A DNA stretch of 7,361 nt from Halobacteriales archaeon QS_9_67_15 (GTDB lineage: Archaea; Halobacteriota; Halobacteria; Halobacteriales; Haloarculaceae). Location of the stretch: assembly GCA_003023165.1 (NCBI GenBank), contig PXSD01000098.1:1-7361 (forward strand), in the 5' to 3' direction. Shown piece after piece: positions 6,601-7,361 of the stretch. Below the pieces are notes generated by a model that ran no database searches, had not been told where the DNA came from, and worked only from the letters and a program-made list of their open reading frames with translations. The translations under genes were made by a program, and so were the position numbers. Numbering within the stretch: position 1 is the first letter of the stretch; each line of letters opens with the position of its first letter.

Positions 6601-6666
6601 CCGCCCCTTTCATTCCAACCCGCGTAGCTTGGTCGACCAGTCTGTGTGGGTGGGAACGAAAGGGGC

Positions 6667-6770
6667 CGGGGGCTCCGGGAACCCGGGCGACATAAGCACC
6701 GCAGGGAGTGGAACGACCGAGGAGCGTAGCGAGCCCCGGGACCGGAGCGACCGGGGGCTTTCACGCTGTT
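6667..6770 (+). repeat. Dispersed repeat, copy 2 (right arm of the palindrome)
   Basis: This matches copy 1 through GCTCCGGGA (6672-6680), AAGCACCGCAG (6694-6704), a 20-base block at 6718-6737 (18 identical) and a 24-base block at 6740-6763 (22 identical). It can form a local hairpin from AGCCCCGG (6732-6739) and CCGGGGGCT (6751-6759), followed by TTCAC, somewhat like a terminator stem. Confidence 0.75.
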
Positions 6771-6848
6771 TGCGGTAGTGGCATTCCCGTCCGCTATCGG
6801 AATGGCGGTTCCGCCGGGGGTTAGCCCAAATCCACAGATTCCGGAGGC

Positions 6849-6884
6849 CGAAAGCATTTGGTCGGACCGTCCCCGCAACCGACC
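6849..6884 (+). promoter_or_regulatory. Relic promoter of the MoxR-like remnant
   Basis: CGAAAGCATTTG (6849-6860) is an AT-rich box centred about 28-30 bases before the ATG at 6885, the spacing of a leaderless haloarchaeal promoter. It seems to have survived although the gene behind it is broken. Confidence 0.4.
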
Positions 6885-7063
6885 ATGGACTACGACGAGG
6901 CGGAGACGGTCTGTCAGCGGATCCTCGACGCCGCAAGACGCTGACCGCGCGCTCGTTCGCCAGCGCACTCAACCTCTCGTTCTCCCGGATCCAGTTCACG
7001 CCGGACCTGCTCCCCTCTGACATCACTGGGTCGAACGTCGATGTCATTCACGTATCAGACTGA
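6885..7063 (+). pseudogene. moxR: MoxR-type AAA ATPase gene remnant with internal deletion and truncated 3' end
   Basis: The ATG at 6885 opens MDYDEAETVCQRILDAARR and stops at TGA (6942-6944). In another frame from 6935, without a gap, comes KTLTARSFASALNLSFSRIQ, followed by FTPDLLPSDITGS (to about 7033) and an unrelated tail ending in TGA at 7061-7063. In intact MoxR ATPases the first part is the N-terminal helix. The second begins at the last residues of the Walker A loop (GKT) and runs to the conserved QFTPDLLPSDITG block. The roughly 30-40 residues between, including most of Walker A, are missing at 6933-6936, and everything after DITG (Walker B, sensors, lid) is absent. MoxR normally helps protein maturation and sits beside DUF58 and von Willebrand A genes; none are here. 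The call rests on motif memory, but the block is very characteristic. Confidence 0.8.
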
Positions 7064-7241
7064 ACGGACGGCGCGTGACGAACCGATGGAGACCGGTTCG
7101 GCGATTCATTGACTCGTTTCGAGGTCTGCCAGCGACGGATGCTTCGTGGTACTGCACCGTCAGGACCGGCCGGCGGTCCGTTCGAGCGTCGAGCGGTCGA
7201 CCAGCAGAAGGGCTTTGCTCCCCGGCACGAGACGGGGGATC
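7064..7241 (+). other. Non-coding gap with one stem-loop before the zinc-ribbon gene
   Basis: No supported gene is visible. The notable structure is an exact 7-base inverted repeat, CGAACCG (7079-7085) and CGGTTCG (7094-7100), with an 8-base loop, followed by a mildly AT-rich stretch (ATTCATTGACTCGTTTC). It may be a terminator or part of the decayed MoxR locus. GGGCTTTGCT (7210-7219) lies 24-32 bases before the ATG at 7242 and could serve as a weak promoter box. Confidence 0.4.
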
Positions 7242-7361
7242 ATGATCGACGGATCGAACTGCCCGAACTGTGGCGGTCGCGTCACCACCGCCGACGGAAC
7301 GACGTACGTCTGTGAGGACTGCGGCGAAGAGTACGACTCTGCGGACCTGTTCCTCCCCTGA
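7242..7361 (+). CDS. Zinc-ribbon microprotein (39 residues)
   Basis: A complete 39-residue protein whose stop codon ends exactly at the last base of the window. It has two CxxC knuckles, CPNC (Cys7, Cys10) and CEDC (Cys24, Cys27), separated by 13 residues, forming a single zinc-ribbon, and ends in the acidic/hydrophobic tail EEYDSADLFLP. I recall similar very small CxxC proteins as common in haloarchaea; some affect biofilm, swarming or stress responses, but no specific role can be given here. The frame is open upstream to a GTG at 7146, but the residues before the ATG are Arg-rich and unlike haloarchaeal proteins, so the ATG at 7242 is chosen. GGGGGAT sits immediately upstream, too close for a good ribosome-binding site, so the message may be leaderless. 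Confidence 0.75.
   Translation: MIDGSNCPNCGGRVTTADGTTYVCEDCGEEYDSADLFLP

Larger units (their letters stand above)
6489..6780. repeat. 292-base imperfect palindrome built from two opposed copies of the dispersed repeat
   Basis: The whole segment is an inverted repeat around 6634.5. The outer arms 6489-6516 and 6753-6780 match at 24 of 28 positions, with a shared GGGGCTTTCACGCTGTT core. The inner arms 6602-6621 and 6648-6667 match at 17 of 20. The centre is a perfect 10-base palindrome, TGGTCGACCA (6630-6639). All three pairs share exactly the same centre, so the arms have no net insertions or deletions. The parts in between are weaker but in register: 29 of 51 for 6517-6567 against 6702-6752, and 14 of 24 for 6578-6601 against 6668-6691. 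I see no gene or transposase in it. It may be a small non-autonomous mobile element, a structured 3'-end RNA, or a protein-bound palindrome. Confidence 0.8.

Noticed and set aside
5517..6695. A 392-codon plus-strand open frame over DUF447 and the palindrome
   Set aside because: Extremely Arg-rich and out of frame with the conserved CitG-like and DUF447 proteins.
6549..7047. Minus-strand open frames of 139 and 145 codons across the palindrome and MoxR relic
   Set aside because: They arise from the repeat and the complement of the MoxR remnant; no family motif is seen.
7146..7241. A longer 71-residue form of the zinc-ribbon protein from GTG at 7146
   Set aside because: The extra N-terminal part is Arg/Ser-rich and unlike acidic haloarchaeal proteins, and an ATG is available right before the zinc-binding core.

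Overview
The window looks like part of a haloarchaeal (halophilic euryarchaeal) chromosome. It is GC-rich, the predicted proteins are very rich in Asp and Glu, genes tend to start right after an AT-rich box about 28 nt upstream (leaderless transcripts), and it carries a complete CofD gene for coenzyme F420. I do not assign a genus.

Layout. Positions 1-113 hold one copy of a purine-rich dispersed repeat. Positions 186-3093 hold three minus-strand genes, in transcription order: a small protein with a tyrosine/dual-specificity phosphatase fold whose catalytic Cys is replaced by Gly, an HD-domain phosphohydrolase of the dNTPase-like type, and an amidohydrolase of the chlorohydrolase/deaminase type. 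Positions 3094-3247 are a divergent intergenic region with the promoter of the plus-strand operon. Positions 3248-6432 are a tight operon in which each gene overlaps the next by four bases (ATGA, GTGA, ATGA): cofD, a dihydrouridine-synthase-like TIM-barrel gene, a CitG-like triphosphoribosyl-dephospho-CoA synthase gene, and a DUF447 gene. The second gene is broken. Its frame changes near 4764, and a stretch the family needs appears to be missing.

Positions 6433-7241 are a low-coding zone. It contains a 292-base imperfect palindrome (6489-6780) whose right arm is another copy of the repeat seen at position 1 and whose left arm is an inverted copy. It also contains a decayed MoxR-type AAA ATPase gene (6885-7063) with an internal deletion. 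The window ends exactly on the stop codon of a 39-residue zinc-ribbon microprotein (7242-7361).

How the genes may work together. CofD makes the F420 core. The other operon members suggest cofactor chemistry: a flavin-dependent barrel, a CoA-nucleotide-type transferase, and a DUF447 protein whose family has an FMN-binding split-barrel fold. No citrate lyase or malonate decarboxylase subunits are visible, so the CitG-like protein probably has another substrate. This linked set is the best candidate here for an undescribed system. The most solid anomalies are the catalytically dead phosphatase motif, the broken barrel gene, the MoxR remnant and the perfectly centred palindrome. All family names come from reading motifs by eye; no database search was run.
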